Positions 1-8,295 of a stretch of 32,699 bases of DNA are shown here, piece by piece. The notes beneath the pieces were generated by a model, which was not told the DNA's origin, ran no database searches, and saw only the letters and a list, made by a program, of their open reading frames with translations. Each line of letters opens with the position of its first letter. The stretch's first letter is position 1. Source of the DNA: an uncultured Porphyromonadaceae bacterium (GTDB taxonomy: Bacteria; Bacteroidota; Bacteroidia; Bacteroidales; Paludibacteraceae); contig CASEAJ010000038.1 in the NCBI GenBank assembly GCA_949285425.1, positions 1 to 32,699 on the forward strand, written 5' to 3'. The position numbers and the translations under genes are program-made.

Positions 1-140
1 ACCGAACCATTTATCCGTTTTTATATGCAAAACCATTTGCAAAACACCTGTATGTACAAACATTTATATCTGTTCGCCATGTTCCTGTTGGGGGCGGCGA
101 CCGTTTCCGCCCAGCAGGAAATCTATTTCAACGACACGAA
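1..140. repeat. Direct repeat copy 1: shared leader and signal-peptide segment
   Basis: Bases 1-140 recur at 827-966 with about five substitutions. The repeat covers the untranslated leader, the signal peptide and the first mature residues, and ends abruptly where the two paralogues diverge. The left end may extend beyond the window. Confidence 0.9.
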
Positions 141-771
141 CCTTGACCGAAAGGACATACAAGTGGAAAGGATGGTGCAGGGAGTTACTGTTAGCAGTGA
201 TTTGTCCAAAATCATGGCCAACAATTATTTGTTGAATGTCCGTTACTTTCGTGAAGACAGAATAGCTCCGTTATTTACCATACATTCGTTTGTCGGCCTT
301 CAAAACACAGTTGAACGTACAAATATTCAGTATCAAGAGGTTTCACCTAGCTATTATGTGCAGGTGAACGACCATCGATACCATGCGTATTATAGTCTGC
401 AATGGGAATTGGGAGGAGAACTGCGTTGGCATTTCAATCACCGGGCTCGCTATAAAAGAAACTTGAGGGTTTTTCACAATGCTGGATGGTTTTTGGGCAT
501 ACCGATACGTTTGTCATCTACCTTACTACACCAACCCGACGGTGTGCACACGCGACAATGGTTCATCGATACGTTCAGTTGTAATTTATCTCCGGCCTTA
601 AAAGTCGGTTTCCGACAACCGTTCGGCAAACATTGTTTTTTCGAAAGTGCATTGGCTTGCCAACCTCTGAGTGTATTCTTTACAGTGGGTTCTGCACCCT
701 ATATTGCCATGAACGACAATTTGCCAAGCATTCTTTCTCTCGAACTGAAAGTTGCGTATGTATTTGATTAA
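52..771 (+). CDS. Exported protein of unknown function, paralogue A
   Basis: I do not recognise a named family. The chosen start (MYK) puts a signal peptide at the N-terminus: a hydrophobic stretch ending in VSAQQ, with cleavage likely after Ala. An upstream in-frame ATG at 25 would add nine polar residues before the signal, so it is less likely. The mature part is rich in alternating aromatic and polar residues and ends in ELKVAYVFD, as in small outer-membrane barrel proteins; this is an inference. Motifs shared with the next gene are FREDRIAP, GLQN, ELRWH, HNAGWFL, LLHQPDG and LELK..YVF. About 105 bp separate it from the paralogue, and the two probably arose by tandem duplication. Confidence 0.75.
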   Translation: MYKHLYLFAMFLLGAATVSAQQEIYFNDTNLDRKDIQVERMVQGVTVSSDLSKIMANNYLLNVRYFREDRIAPLFTIHSFVGLQNTVERTNIQYQEVSPSYYVQVNDHRYHAYYSLQWELGGELRWHFNHRARYKRNLRVFHNAGWFLGIPIRLSSTLLHQPDGVHTRQWFIDTFSCNLSPALKVGFRQPFGKHCFFESALACQPLSVFFTVGSAPYIAMNDNLPSILSLELKVAYVFD

Positions 772-826
772 TGACAAGAAAAAGTAAAGAGTTAAGGAGT
801 CTGAAGTAAAACAGCAGAATATAATA

Positions 827-966
827 ACCGAACCATTTATCCGTTTTTATATGCAAAACCATTTGCAAAACACCTGTATGTACAAACGCTTATGCCTGTT
901 CGCCATGCTCCTGTTGGGGGCGGCGACCGTTTCCGCCCAGCAGGAAATCTATTTCAACGACACGAA
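827..966. repeat. Direct repeat copy 2: shared leader and signal-peptide segment
   Basis: Second copy of the 140-bp segment at 1-140, offset by exactly 826 bp. Upstream identity begins at the ACCGAACC word, 51 bp before the MYK start codon, so untranslated sequence is also conserved. Confidence 0.9.
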
Positions 967-1591
967 TGTAAACACCAAAGACATTCAGATAGAGAAATCC
1001 ATACAAGGAGTGTCCATAGGAACCGAAGGTGTGGACATGTTGACAAGAGAATACAACAAACTGAGTTTTCCGGTGTATGTACACTACTTCAGGGAAGACC
1101 GCATAGCCCCTACGCTCTCGATGCACACCTTTGCCGGACTGAAAAACGGTTTTGACCATACACGGGTGTTTTACATTGACGGAGAAGCCAACGTGGGGCC
1201 GGCACATACTTATTACAACCTTTCGGCCCATGTAGGCACGGAACTGCGTTGGCATGTGGGATTGCGCACACGTTATCTGAAAAACAAACTGACATGCCAC
1301 AACGATGGTTGGTTCTTGGCCGTACCCATTGAGTTGCAGACTCCGTTGTTACACCAGCCCGACGGCTTTTGGGCACAACAATGGCGACCCGACATGTTCA
1401 CGCTCCAGGCCAATGTGGGTATAAAAGCAGGCTATACGCATTCATTCAACGCACACTGGCTCATGGAAGTTTCGGCCCAATACACACCGTTCGGGTTCTA
1501 TTTCGACCGATATGGCGCAGACTTTTCTTTTCATGACCGGCTGCGGGACATGTTCCGCCTTGAACTGAAAGCGGTTTATGTGTTTAAGTAA
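878..1591 (+). CDS. Exported protein of unknown function, paralogue B
   Basis: This is the tandem paralogue of the preceding gene. The leader, signal peptide (LCLFAMLLLGAATVSAQQ) and first mature residues (EIYFNDTN) are almost identical to paralogue A, while the rest of the protein is only moderately similar. Conserved blocks include FREDRIAP, ELRWHVG, HNDGWFLAVPIEL, LLHQPDG and a C-terminal LELKAVYVFK ending in a Phe-Lys, compatible with a beta-barrel signal. The start at MYK was chosen for the same reason as in paralogue A; an in-frame ATG exists at 851. No enzyme motif is visible. Its position before a receptor/lipoprotein pair suggests an envelope role, but this is inference only. Confidence 0.75.
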   Translation: MYKRLCLFAMLLLGAATVSAQQEIYFNDTNVNTKDIQIEKSIQGVSIGTEGVDMLTREYNKLSFPVYVHYFREDRIAPTLSMHTFAGLKNGFDHTRVFYIDGEANVGPAHTYYNLSAHVGTELRWHVGLRTRYLKNKLTCHNDGWFLAVPIELQTPLLHQPDGFWAQQWRPDMFTLQANVGIKAGYTHSFNAHWLMEVSAQYTPFGFYFDRYGADFSFHDRLRDMFRLELKAVYVFK

Positions 1592-1596
1592 TTGAA

Positions 1597-1652
1597 AGTG
1601 ACAAGTGACAAGTGACGAGTGACGAGTTGACAGTTAACGATTAATCATTAAC
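1597..1652. repeat. Heptamer-type short tandem repeat (AGTGACA/AGTGACG)
   Basis: Directly after paralogue B the sequence steps through seven-base units AGTGACA, AGTGACA, AGTGACG, AGTGACG and then degrades into AGTTGACAGTTAACG and ATTAATCATTAACC. Similar units recur at 2557-2596, 14409-14444 and, on the other strand, 14771-14794. This is non-coding repetitive filler of unknown role. A GC-rich CCCCGCTACTT word at 1687-1697 is the reverse complement of AAGTAGCGGGG found near 13844. Confidence 0.75.
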
Positions 1653-1721
1653 CACGGTGCTCTACCCGCTATTCGCTCCCCACTCCCCGCTACTTAAAAA
1701 CAAACATTAAACATTAATCAC

Positions 1722-2558
1722 ATGCGTAAGTTATTTATCGGATTATTGGCAGTGTGGGCCGTGTGTGTGGTGCCCGGCTGTGTACGTGAACGGACCGAAG
1801 ATTTTCCGTGGAGTGACGGCGAGCCTTTGCCGGTTGTGTTTTCCATACTGACACCGGGCGTGCCGGCACAGGTGGCCTTGTCCGAAACCTTGCAAAACGG
1901 TGTGCCTCCGGCCTGGCCCGTTTATCCGCAGGCAGAGGTGTACATGGCACCGGACGGCGGCGACTGGGTGAAGCTGGCACGGCTATACCCCGACACTGCC
2001 CTTTATGCCGACACGCTACGGGCCCTGAACATAGCGCCGGGCATGAGTTACCGGCTACGGGTGGAAACAGGCCGGCACACGTTGACGGCCGAAACTACCC
2101 TGCCCGACCGGCCGGGACGCATAAAGCGTGCCGTATTTGCCCGATACCGCACCGACACCGTCTACATGGGCGACTCCGCCTACACAAACACAATAGGTTC
2201 ACTGAGGGTGGAAATGGAGTTGCCCGACTACGGACAACGGAAATACATACTCTATCGCAACGGATATTCGCCCGGCGATGAACTGTTCATCGGTTCGCCC
2301 GTGTACACCGACCCGGCCTGGCTGGGAAGGGAAAACGATTCGCTGCAAATCATATCGCCCGACCCCTGGCTCACCCGTTATTACCAGGCCGACCACATAG
2401 CCGACCTGATTGTATTGCCCTCATATACGGGAATCCATTTGGTTGATGCCATCATGAGTTTCAGCGGGTCATTGCCGTCCTACTCCAACATACGAAACGG
2501 AGGCATTGGGCTGTTCGGCAGCTATCTGATAGAAAGCAAAGAAGTGGAATGCAAGTGA
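1722..2558 (+). CDS. DUF4249 family surface lipoprotein
   Basis: A 278-residue lipoprotein. The N-terminal hydrophobic signal ends in the lipobox VVPGC with the lipidated Cys at residue 20. The following block (LPVVFSILTPGVPAQVALSE) and the later stretch with PGMSYRLRVETG and LTAETTLPDRP are typical of DUF4249, a Bacteroidota family of beta-sandwich-like lipoproteins usually encoded next to a TonB-dependent receptor. A receptor follows 39 bp downstream on the same strand, so the two are very likely co-transcribed and act together at the outer membrane. The substrate is unknown. The gene is GC-rich compared with the AT-rich spacers around it. Confidence 0.85.
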   Translation: MRKLFIGLLAVWAVCVVPGCVRERTEDFPWSDGEPLPVVFSILTPGVPAQVALSETLQNGVPPAWPVYPQAEVYMAPDGGDWVKLARLYPDTALYADTLRALNIAPGMSYRLRVETGRHTLTAETTLPDRPGRIKRAVFARYRTDTVYMGDSAYTNTIGSLRVEMELPDYGQRKYILYRNGYSPGDELFIGSPVYTDPAWLGRENDSLQIISPDPWLTRYYQADHIADLIVLPSYTGIHLVDAIMSFSGSLPSYSNIRNGGIGLFGSYLIESKEVECK

Positions 2559-2596
2559 CGAGAGTTAAGAGTTAAGAAGAGTGACAGGTGACGAAG
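2557..2596. repeat. Degenerate heptamer repeat between DUF4249 and receptor genes
   Basis: The intercistronic spacer is built of GAGTTAAGAGTTAAGAAGAG-like and GTGACAGGTGACGA-like units, the same vocabulary as at 1597-1652. It fills the whole gap up to the receptor start codon. Confidence 0.6.
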
Positions 2597-2597
2597 T

Positions 2598-5018
2598 ATG
2601 AAAAACAGCAAACGATTCAATTATCCGATGACCAGATATTTTATCCTGCTATTATGGGCTATGCTGCTTGGCTTGGCATGGCCGTGTAACGCGCAAAGCG
2701 ATGTGGCACGCTTCAGGCTGCAAGGCACTGTGCTGGATGCCCGTACCGGCAAGGCGGTGAAACATGCCCCCATAACGGTCATGCCGTTCAAGCGCAAGGT
2801 GTCGGCCGACAAACAGGGGCGTTTTCTGTTCAATATGCCGGAAGGCCGTTACACGCTGCTGATTGACGAATTCCCGTTTGATCCGGAGAAGTTGGAGATT
2901 GTACTGACGTGCGACACGGCCGTGACCATACGTCTGCAAAGCCCCGAACACTCGCACTACATAGACGAGGTGGAAGTCATTGCCGCCAAACCTGTCACGG
3001 AATCGCCTGCCTCGGTAACAAGGCTGGGACAGCAGGCTTTGCTCGGTGTGCCGGCCGTCGGGGGCGAACGCGACATTCTTAAAGCCGTTTCGCTTACGGC
3101 CGGTGTCACCCCAGGAAACGAAGGGTCGGCCGAAATGCAGGTACGCGGCGGCGACCACGGACAGAACCTCTTCCTGCTCGACGGGATACCTCTTTACTCG
3201 ACGCGGCATGCCTATGGACTGGTATCGGCCTTCAACCCCTCCATTGTGCAGAGTGCCACGCTTTACAAATCGGACTTTCCTGCCTCGTATGGCGGTAAGG
3301 TGTCGTCGGTACTCGATGTGACCACCCGGCCGGCCGATCCCGAAAAGCCATCGGGCGAAGCGGAAATTGGCATACTCTCGACCAAGGGCCTGGTGAACGT
3401 GCCCATAGTAAAAAACAGGCTGGCACTGTCGGTGGCCGGACGTATATCGAACTTTTCACTGCTGAACCTGTTTTCGCCATTGCTTGACGACACACAACTG
3501 GGACTGCACTTTGCCGACATCAATGCCAACCTGAACTGGAAACTGTCCGAGCGGGACCGACTGGCCCTCTCCTTTTTTCATAACAGCGACGGCACATCCG
3601 TTGCGCAAAAGGATTTTCATTATCGTTCACAAGTATGGAACAAAACAGGACAACAGAATGTCAATCTGATGTGGGAACACACGTTCTCGCCCGGAGCGGG
3701 CAACCGGCTTTCATGTTATGCCGACCGTTACGCATTTGACTTCGGCATGAAAAACCAAAGCCTTGCTGGTGATGAGCACGAAACATACACCGTAGAAAGT
3801 CACATTGCCTCCATTGCATTGGAAGACCGTGCACACTGGACCCTGTCCACACATTGGCAACTGCATGCCGGAGCAACGGTCAAAGCCAATCGTTTCGCCC
3901 CTTTCACCAACCGCCTGTATGCTACCGGAGACAGTCATACCTATACAGGAAAGCAAGGGGAAGCTGGCTGGCAATATGAAGCTGCGGCCTTTGCGCAAGC
4001 CGGTTTTACACCGACCGCCAGGCAGGACCTGCATGCAGGGCTGCGCCTGAGTGCAAGCGGCAATGCCGTCAAAAGCTATGTTTTTGCCGAACCACGCATA
4101 GGATATCACGGTCTGTTCGGACCGGATATAGCCGTGAGTGCATCTGTAAGCCGCATGTCGCAACCGGTGCACCGGGTGGCCAACCCGGGGCTGGGGCTGC
4201 CGGTAGAGCTGTTTGTTCCGTCATCGGTCACCCTGCGACCCGAAACATCGTGGAACTACTCGGCTGGCATAGCCAAAGACTTCCGCATGGCACGATATGC
4301 CATAGGGGTGAAGGCCGACCTGTGGTACAAGCAACTGGACCACATAGTGGATTACCGCGAGGGATACAACGCTATGAACTTGCTGCTGTTTCAGGACAAC
4401 CTGAACGGTGAGGTCGAAAGTATGATGACACAAGGCACGGGCAAGGCCTACGGTGTGGACCTATCGGCCAATTATGTGGCTTCGGATTTTTCGCTCACCG
4501 CCGACTACACCCTTATGGAAGCACGCAACCGTTTTGACGAACTGAACGGAGGACGCGAATTTGCCGCCCCGACCGACATACGTCACAGCCTGACGCTTGC
4601 CGCCGAAGTGAAACTGCCGCGCAACTGGAAATTCTCCGCAACATGGCAACTGCGCTCAGGTATGCCCATTACTTTGCCTACACATATATATATGTATCCC
4701 GAACTGGATTTTTATGGAGGAAGCGTACATTTCACATCGCCGGGAGATTACACGGAATATCAGATTATCGAAACCGAACGCAACAACTACCGAACCCGGT
4801 CATTCCATAAATTGGACATAGCTTTCAGCCGGCAGTTCAAGACCATCAGGAAACGGGATGCCTTTCTCAGCATAGGCATCTACAATGTGTATAACCGTGC
4901 CAATCCTTACATGTACTACATCCAAACCGAGGGGCGTGGTGAGGCTGCCCGCCCCGTCCTCAAGTCGGTCTCCATATTCCCGATTATGCCTAACATCAGT
5001 TACATGGTCCGGTTTTAA
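2598..5018 (+). CDS. TonB-dependent outer-membrane receptor
   Basis: An 806-residue outer-membrane receptor. A signal peptide (ILLLWAMLLGLAWPCNAQS) is followed by a carboxypeptidase-regulatory-like domain at about residues 42-115 (FRLQGTVLDARTGKAV), then a plug domain at about 140-245 (QVRGGDHGQNLFLLDGIPLY, YGGKVSSVLDVTTR) and a 22-strand-type barrel ending in an aromatic residue (YMVRF). It would take up a ligand across the outer membrane using TonB-ExbBD energy. The preceding DUF4249 lipoprotein is its likely partner. Start: an alternative ATG at 2628 lies immediately before the signal core and is equally plausible. The ligand cannot be predicted from sequence; there is no SusD-like gene nearby, so this is not a classical polysaccharide locus. 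Confidence 0.92.
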   Translation: MKNSKRFNYPMTRYFILLLWAMLLGLAWPCNAQSDVARFRLQGTVLDARTGKAVKHAPITVMPFKRKVSADKQGRFLFNMPEGRYTLLIDEFPFDPEKLEIVLTCDTAVTIRLQSPEHSHYIDEVEVIAAKPVTESPASVTRLGQQALLGVPAVGGERDILKAVSLTAGVTPGNEGSAEMQVRGGDHGQNLFLLDGIPLYSTRHAYGLVSAFNPSIVQSATLYKSDFPASYGGKVSSVLDVTTRPADPEKPSGEAEIGILSTKGLVNVPIVKNRLALSVAGRISNFSLLNLFSPLLDDTQLGLHFADINANLNWKLSERDRLALSFFHNSDGTSVAQKDFHYRSQVWNKTGQQNVNLMWEHTFSPGAGNRLSCYADRYAFDFGMKNQSLAGDEHETYTVESHIASIALEDRAHWTLSTHWQLHAGATVKANRFAPFTNRLYATGDSHTYTGKQGEAGWQYEAAAFAQAGFTPTARQDLHAGLRLSASGNAVKSYVFAEPRIGYHGLFGPDIAVSASVSRMSQPVHRVANPGLGLPVELFVPSSVTLRPETSWNYSAGIAKDFRMARYAIGVKADLWYKQLDHIVDYREGYNAMNLLLFQDNLNGEVESMMTQGTGKAYGVDLSANYVASDFSLTADYTLMEARNRFDELNGGREFAAPTDIRHSLTLAAEVKLPRNWKFSATWQLRSGMPITLPTHIYMYPELDFYGGSVHFTSPGDYTEYQIIETERNNYRTRSFHKLDIAFSRQFKTIRKRDAFLSIGIYNVYNRANPYMYYIQTEGRGEAARPVLKSVSIFPIMPNISYMVRF

Positions 5019-5050
5019 TTTCCTGTGAATTTAACCTCATTAGGTTGTTC

Positions 5051-5264
5051 AAGCTGCATTCGGCAAAACCATTCAAGTAAACTTGATGGTTTTTACACTC
5101 ATTTGCATTATCTTTGGATAAGATAAGCTGCATTCGGTAAAACCATTCAAGTAAACTTGATGGTTTTTACACTCATTTGCATTATCTTTGGATAAGATAA
5201 GCTGCATTCGGTAAAACCATTCAAGTAAACTTGATGGTTTTTACACTCATTTGCATTATCTTTG
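5051..5264 (+). repeat. Tandem array of three 74-bp self-complementary repeats
   Basis: Three copies start at 5051, 5125 and 5199 with a strict 74-bp period. Copies two and three are identical over the shared part, and copy one differs by a single base (GGCAAAACC versus GGTAAAACC). Each unit contains an imperfect palindrome, TAAAACCATTCAAGT and ACTTGATGGTTTTTA around a two-base loop, and ends in CATTTGCATTATCTTTG. The last unit ends 18 bp before the hisG start codon. The unit ends are themselves inverted (AAGATAA ... TTATCTT). A diverged version of the same family occurs at 30239-30459 on the other strand. Confidence 0.95.
5257..5264 (+). promoter_or_regulatory. Predicted hisG promoter -7 box inside the last repeat
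   Basis: TATCTTTG matches the Bacteroidota -7 consensus TAnnTTTG exactly. The start codon follows 18 bp later, implying a very short leader. A TTG at 5231-5233, within the palindrome, could act as the -33 element, with a spacer of about 23 bp. The same box is present in the two upstream units at 5109-5116 and 5183-5190, so up to three tandem promoters may exist. Confidence 0.6.
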
Positions 5265-5282
5265 CAGCAAAAAACGACGAAT

Positions 5283-6134
5283 ATGTTACGAATTGCAATA
5301 CAGACCAAAGGACGGTTGCACGAAGACACCATGCAACTGCTTACCGAAACAGGCATCAAACTGGAACAGAGCAAACGGTTGTTGCTGATACCGGCACGCA
5401 ATTTCCCTATAGAAATACTCTTTTTGCGTGACGACGACATACCTCAGTCCGTGGCCGATGGTGTGGCCGATATAGGTATTGTAGGTGAAAACGAATATGC
5501 CGAAAAGAAAAAAGACGTACGCATAGCCAAACGTCTTGGCTTCAGCAAATGCCGTCTGTCACTTGCCATTCCGAAAGAAGTGGAGTACACCGGCGTTGAA
5601 TGGTTTGAAGGGAAAGTCATTGCCACCTCATATCCGGAAATACTGCGCGACTTTCTGAAGGAAAAGAACATACAGGCCGACATTCACATCATTACCGGTT
5701 CGGTCGAAATAGCTCCGGGTATAGGATTGGCCGATGCCATTTTTGATATTGTAAGTTCGGGCAGTACGCTTGTAACCAATCACCTGAAAGAAGTGGAAGT
5801 GGTTATGCAGTCGGAAGCACTGCTTATTGCGAATACAAATTTAAGCGAAGAAAAGCAAGCCATTCTCGACGAATTGCTGTTCCGCATGGAAGCCGTGCAG
5901 TTGGCCGAAGACAAAAAATATGTGCTGCTTAATATTCCGACAGAAAACATAGACAAAATCATTGAAATATTGCCGGGAATGAAAAGCCCGACCATTATGC
6001 CGCTGGCGAAAGAAGGCTGGAGTTCGCTTCATGTGGTGATTGCGGAAAAACGTTTTTGGGACGTCATAGGCAAATTGAAATCCTTGGGAGCCGAAAGCAT
6101 TCTGGTGATGCCAATCGAGAAAATGATACCGTAA
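5283..6134 (+). CDS. hisG: ATP phosphoribosyltransferase, long form
   Basis: Catalyses the first step of histidine synthesis, joining ATP and PRPP. The 283-residue protein begins MLRIAIQTKGRL, has the conserved VADGVADIGIVGENEYAE segment, and the PRPP-binding region near EIAPGIGLADAIFDIVSSGSTL. Its C-terminal ~75 residues (MLNIPTEN-like region, PTIMPLAKEGWSSLHVVI) form the regulatory domain of the long, HisZ-independent form. I chose the ATG at 5283; an in-frame TTG at 5262 overlaps the promoter box and would precede the transcription start. The usual neighbours hisD, hisC and hisB are absent here; the next gene is coaX. Expression is probably driven from the repeat array immediately upstream. 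Confidence 0.95.
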   Translation: MLRIAIQTKGRLHEDTMQLLTETGIKLEQSKRLLLIPARNFPIEILFLRDDDIPQSVADGVADIGIVGENEYAEKKKDVRIAKRLGFSKCRLSLAIPKEVEYTGVEWFEGKVIATSYPEILRDFLKEKNIQADIHIITGSVEIAPGIGLADAIFDIVSSGSTLVTNHLKEVEVVMQSEALLIANTNLSEEKQAILDELLFRMEAVQLAEDKKYVLLNIPTENIDKIIEILPGMKSPTIMPLAKEGWSSLHVVIAEKRFWDVIGKLKSLGAESILVMPIEKMIP

Positions 6135-6194
6135 GAGGATTTGTTCAAATGAAAGTATCGCTACAGATTCTTTTCATGACCTATCTTCGTCCGT

Positions 6195-6202
6195 TATTTT
6201 TG
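6195..6202 (+). promoter_or_regulatory. Possible coaX promoter -7 box
   Basis: TATTTTTG fits TAnnTTTG and lies 14 bp before the coaX start codon. No clear -33 TTTG is seen at the usual distance, so the call rests on the single box. Confidence 0.4.
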
Positions 6203-6216
6203 CTCTGACAGAAATT

Positions 6217-6948
6217 ATGCAACTTTGTATAGACCAAGGGAACTCCTGCATTAAGGCAGGTATATTCGACCGGAACGAGCTGGTCGACAGAAGGGTGTTC
6301 CGGCATTTCGGCAAGGCAGATGCAGAAGCGTTGTTGCGTGAATATGCCATTGAAGCCGGCATTTATGCTACGGTTGCCGGGCGGAGCGATGAAGCCATCT
6401 CGTACCTGCAAGCCGAAACGTCCTTGTTTCTGGAATTTTCGCATGAAACTCCCATACCGATAACCAATGGCTACGCCACTCCGCACACGCTGGGACTTGA
6501 CCGGCTTGCCGGGGTCATTGGGGCAAACTTTCTGCAACCGGAGAGCGATTTGCTTGTAATTGATGCCGGTTCGGCCATTACGTATGATTTTGTCGATGCA
6601 CAAGGTGTTTACCGGGGAGGCAGCATTACTCCGGGGCTGGACATGAGATTGCGGGCCCTTCATGAATATACCCGCAAACTGCCACTTGTAAAAGCGGAAA
6701 CGGAAAGCCGCATTCCTGGTAACGACACGGTAAGTTCCATACTTTCAGGAGTATTATATGGCATTGTGTTCGAGATAGATGGATACATTCAGCTATTGAA
6801 GGAGGAACATCCCCGACTTTCAACTTTTTTAACAGGAGGAAGCACATTTTACTTTGCCAATAAGCTAAAAAGTGCCATCTTTGCAGACGAAAACTTAATA
6901 TTAACCGGATTAAACCGTATCCTCCAGTATAATAATGTACAAAAATAA
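6217..6948 (+). CDS. coaX: Type III pantothenate kinase
   Basis: Phosphorylates pantothenate in the first step of coenzyme A synthesis. The 243-residue protein has the phosphate-binding motif DQGNSCIK at residues 6-13, GLDRLAG around the middle, and VIDAGSAITYDFVD followed by GGSITPGLDMR, all hallmarks of the CoaX (ASKHA fold) family. TGGS near the C-terminus is the adenosine-site motif. Its last 14 bp overlap the start of the following outer-membrane protein gene, indicating translational coupling. The order coaX, outer-membrane protein, TPR protein, lptC is, from my knowledge, a recurring arrangement in Bacteroidales. Confidence 0.95.
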   Translation: MQLCIDQGNSCIKAGIFDRNELVDRRVFRHFGKADAEALLREYAIEAGIYATVAGRSDEAISYLQAETSLFLEFSHETPIPITNGYATPHTLGLDRLAGVIGANFLQPESDLLVIDAGSAITYDFVDAQGVYRGGSITPGLDMRLRALHEYTRKLPLVKAETESRIPGNDTVSSILSGVLYGIVFEIDGYIQLLKEEHPRLSTFLTGGSTFYFANKLKSAIFADENLILTGLNRILQYNNVQK

Positions 6949-8194
6949 AGTTTTTTTCATCATTCTTTCAGCGGTTATTTCTTTGCAAACGGCCATAGGC
7001 CAAAACAATACGAATTCACCCTATACCCGCTTCGGATACGGAGAAATCAGCGACAACACATCGGGTGAACAACGGGCCATGGGAGGAGTTGCCATCGGTG
7101 CACGCTCTCCGAACCGCATCAACACGGTGAATCCGGCATCGTATAGTGTAAGCGACAGTCTTACCTTTATGTTCGACTTTGGAGCATCAGCTTTGCTGAC
7201 TACTTTCTCCGATTCGCCAACACGTCGCACCAATACGTTCAATGCCAATTTGGAATATCTTACCCTGCAGTTCCGCCTGTTCAAAGGAGTGGGATTGAGT
7301 GCGGGGCTTCTTCCCTATTCATTTGCTGGATATAATTATTACACGGAAGGATATAAAACACAGCATACGCACAACAACGTTCCCGACACTGTAAAGTATA
7401 CGCAAAGTTTTTCAGGAACGGGAGGCATCAACCAATTCTTTGTCGGCTTGTCGTTCGACTTGTTCAATCATGTCTCATTGGGTGCGAATGGTTATTACAT
7501 GTTTGGCAGTTATGACAATGTACGCAACCTGTTGTTCAGCAATTCGGATTATACATCAACCTACGAAACCAATTCCATTTCGGTGAGCAGTTTCCGCTTC
7601 CGGTTGGGGGCACAGGTTTACAACACGTTTGCCGACAAACATGACCTGACTTTAGGTTTTGTCTATGAGCCTAAATTGGCCTTGAACGGAAAGGCAACGC
7701 AAAGTACAACTGGTACGGTCGGGACACAGACAATTGACATAAGTGACGGATTTGAATTGCCTCAGACTTTCGGAGGTGGACTGTATTATGTGTATGATCA
7801 CAAATTGTCGGTTGGTGTGGACTACAGCTTGCGCCAATGGAGTGACGCTTTGTATTATGGTGCCACCCATTCATTGGTCAACAGTTCGAAACTGGCTGTA
7901 GGATTTGAGTATCAACCCAACTATAAGGGACGCAAGTTCGGTGACCGTATTATGTACCGCCTTGGAGCAAACATGAGCAATCCCTATTACGAAGTAAACG
8001 GGGTACAACCGGGCAAGAATTTCGGCATTACTTGCGGTATCGGATTTCCGTTGCCCAGCAGCAGCCGCACTATGATCAACATGGCGTTTGAATACGGCAA
8101 GGTGGGCTCTCACAGTCTGCTGAGAGAGGATTATTTCAAATTCACTTTCAACTTCTCACTGGCTGAAACCTGGTTCTTCAAACGGAAGCTGTAG
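6935..8194 (+). CDS. Outer-membrane beta-barrel protein
   Basis: A 419-residue exported protein with a signal peptide (FFIILSAVISLQTAIGQ) followed by NSPYTRFGYGEI and a repeated pattern of alternating hydrophobic residues (GVGLSAGLLPYSFAGYNYY, VGVDYSLRQWSDALYYGA) typical of long barrels. The FadL/OmpP1-like N-terminal region, with AMGGVAIGARSPNRINTVNPAS, is shared with the Bacteroidota outer-membrane proteins that follow coaX. It overlaps coaX by 14 bp and probably sits in one operon with the TPR protein and lptC. A role in lipid or hydrophobic-compound transport is possible by fold alone, but nothing in the sequence proves it. Confidence 0.85.
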   Translation: MYKNKVFFIILSAVISLQTAIGQNNTNSPYTRFGYGEISDNTSGEQRAMGGVAIGARSPNRINTVNPASYSVSDSLTFMFDFGASALLTTFSDSPTRRTNTFNANLEYLTLQFRLFKGVGLSAGLLPYSFAGYNYYTEGYKTQHTHNNVPDTVKYTQSFSGTGGINQFFVGLSFDLFNHVSLGANGYYMFGSYDNVRNLLFSNSDYTSTYETNSISVSSFRFRLGAQVYNTFADKHDLTLGFVYEPKLALNGKATQSTTGTVGTQTIDISDGFELPQTFGGGLYYVYDHKLSVGVDYSLRQWSDALYYGATHSLVNSSKLAVGFEYQPNYKGRKFGDRIMYRLGANMSNPYYEVNGVQPGKNFGITCGIGFPLPSSSRTMINMAFEYGKVGSHSLLREDYFKFTFNFSLAETWFFKRKL

Positions 8195-8235
8195 CAGGTA
8201 ATTCTACCTTATACATGAAGATGAATAAAACAAAA

Positions 8236-8258
8236 CCGGCTGTCATGTGACAGACCGG
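8236..8258 (+). other. Intercistronic hairpin before the TPR gene
   Basis: CCGGCTGTCA and TGACAG-A-CCGG pair around a two-base loop, giving a ten-base stem with one bulged A. No T tract follows, so it is more likely an RNA processing or stability element than a terminator. Confidence 0.5.
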
Positions 8259-8295
8259 CAAAATAACATAAAACAAATACATAAAGCATAAGAAC

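Noticed and set aside
5051..5264. CRISPR array as an explanation of the 74-bp repeats
   Set aside because: The whole 74-bp unit repeats with no variable spacers, and no cas genes are present. The same holds for the 76-bp and 22-bp arrays.
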